Shown here one piece after another: positions 4,865 through 5,050 of a stretch of 5,050 nucleotides of DNA; position 1 is the first letter of the stretch, and each line of letters starts with the position of its first letter. The notes under the pieces were generated by a model. The model had not been told where the DNA came from, searched no databases, and worked only from the letters and a program-made list of their open reading frames with translations. Origin of the DNA: Candidatus Dormiibacterota bacterium (GTDB lineage: Bacteria; Chloroflexota; Dormibacteria; Aeolococcales; Aeolococcaceae); contig PMYJ01000152.1 of NCBI GenBank assembly GCA_003170875.1, positions 1,185 through 6,234 of the forward strand, written 5' to 3'. Position numbers and translations under genes: made by a program.

Positions 4865-5050
4865 GACCCAGCAGCCTGAGCGCCTCCGGATCGGCGATGT
4901 CGCCAGGCTCGCCGGCGTTTCCAACGCCACCGTCTCCCGAGTGCTGAGCGGCTCGCCTCGCGTGAGGCCGGAGGCCCGGGAGCGGGTGCTTGCGGTGACC
5001 ACCCGCTTCGGCTACCAGCCGAGCCACCTCGCCCGCCATCTGCGCAAGGG
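4863..5050 (+). CDS. LacI-family transcriptional regulator, N-terminal DNA-binding part (truncated by window edge)
   Basis: The 62 visible residues are a LacI-family headpiece. A first helix (IGDVARLAG, 10-18) is followed by the turn GVS and the recognition helix NATVSRVLSG (21-30). Then come the third helix (EARERVLAVTTRFGY, 37-51) and the hinge QPSHLARHLRKG (52-63, the last residue incomplete). The hinge keeps the family's Ala-Arg-x-Leu pattern (57-60), whose Leu normally inserts into the minor groove of the operator. The sugar-binding domain lies beyond the window, so the effector cannot be read. The ATG at 4863 is the only sensible start: the next ATGs upstream are out of frame, and there is no clear Shine-Dalgarno sequence. 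Divergence from a cellulase and two matching palindromes in the shared region point to a repressor of cellulase and of itself. Functional analogy to cellulase regulators such as CebR is inference. Confidence 0.93.
   Translation, partial: MTQQPERLRIGDVARLAGVSNATVSRVLSGSPRVRPEARERVLAVTTRFGYQPSHLARHLRK

Noticed and set aside
1..5050. Mobile element, CRISPR array or phage genes
   Set aside because: No transposase or integrase motifs, no terminal inverted repeats and no regularly spaced direct repeats were seen. Gene content and codon use look uniformly chromosomal.

Overview
The window is GC-rich throughout, with strong G/C preference at third codon positions, GTG and TTG starts, and a Sec-exported family 6 glycoside hydrolase. 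This suggests a free-living, plant-polymer-degrading, high-GC bacterium, most likely an actinobacterium. That placement is inferred from composition and gene content; no rRNA or other phylogenetic marker is present.

Layout, left to right: (1) positions 1-440, minus strand, hold the N-terminal 146 residues of a type I glutamine synthetase that runs off the left edge, with a plausible promoter at 500-529. (2) Positions 441-934 are a long divergent intergenic region rich in small GC hairpins; I see no RNA gene in it. (3) Positions 935-3019, plus strand, encode a membrane-anchored GAF-GGDEF-EAL protein of cyclic-di-GMP signalling. Its GGDEF signature is altered (GDDEF), its I-site is intact, and its EAL catalytic residues are essentially complete. 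(4) Positions 3020-3156 separate two convergent genes and hold a strong hairpin at 3072-3104 that could end transcription from both sides. (5) Positions 3157-4665, minus strand, encode a secreted single-domain GH6 cellulase (endoglucanase or cellobiohydrolase) with a TTG start and a strong ribosome binding site. (6) Positions 4666-4862 are a comparatively AT-rich divergent control region. (7) Positions 4863-5050, plus strand, hold the DNA-binding head of a LacI-family repressor that runs off the right edge.

The most coherent system is at the right end. The cellulase and the LacI-type regulator are divergently transcribed, and the region between them carries two near-identical palindromes of the form TGAAA-N2-GTTTTCA. 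One (4737-4754) lies just downstream of a good cellulase promoter (TTGAAA-17-TAGCGT). The other (4849-4864) lies over the predicted transcription start and the ATG of the regulator. This fits a local cellulase switch in which the regulator represses both the cellulase and itself until a sugar inducer, probably a cello-oligosaccharide, is present. The inducer identity is inference.

The cyclic-di-GMP protein and the glutamine synthetase appear to be independent transcription units. A functional tie between cyclic-di-GMP and cellulose breakdown is possible, but nothing in the sequence supports it beyond proximity.
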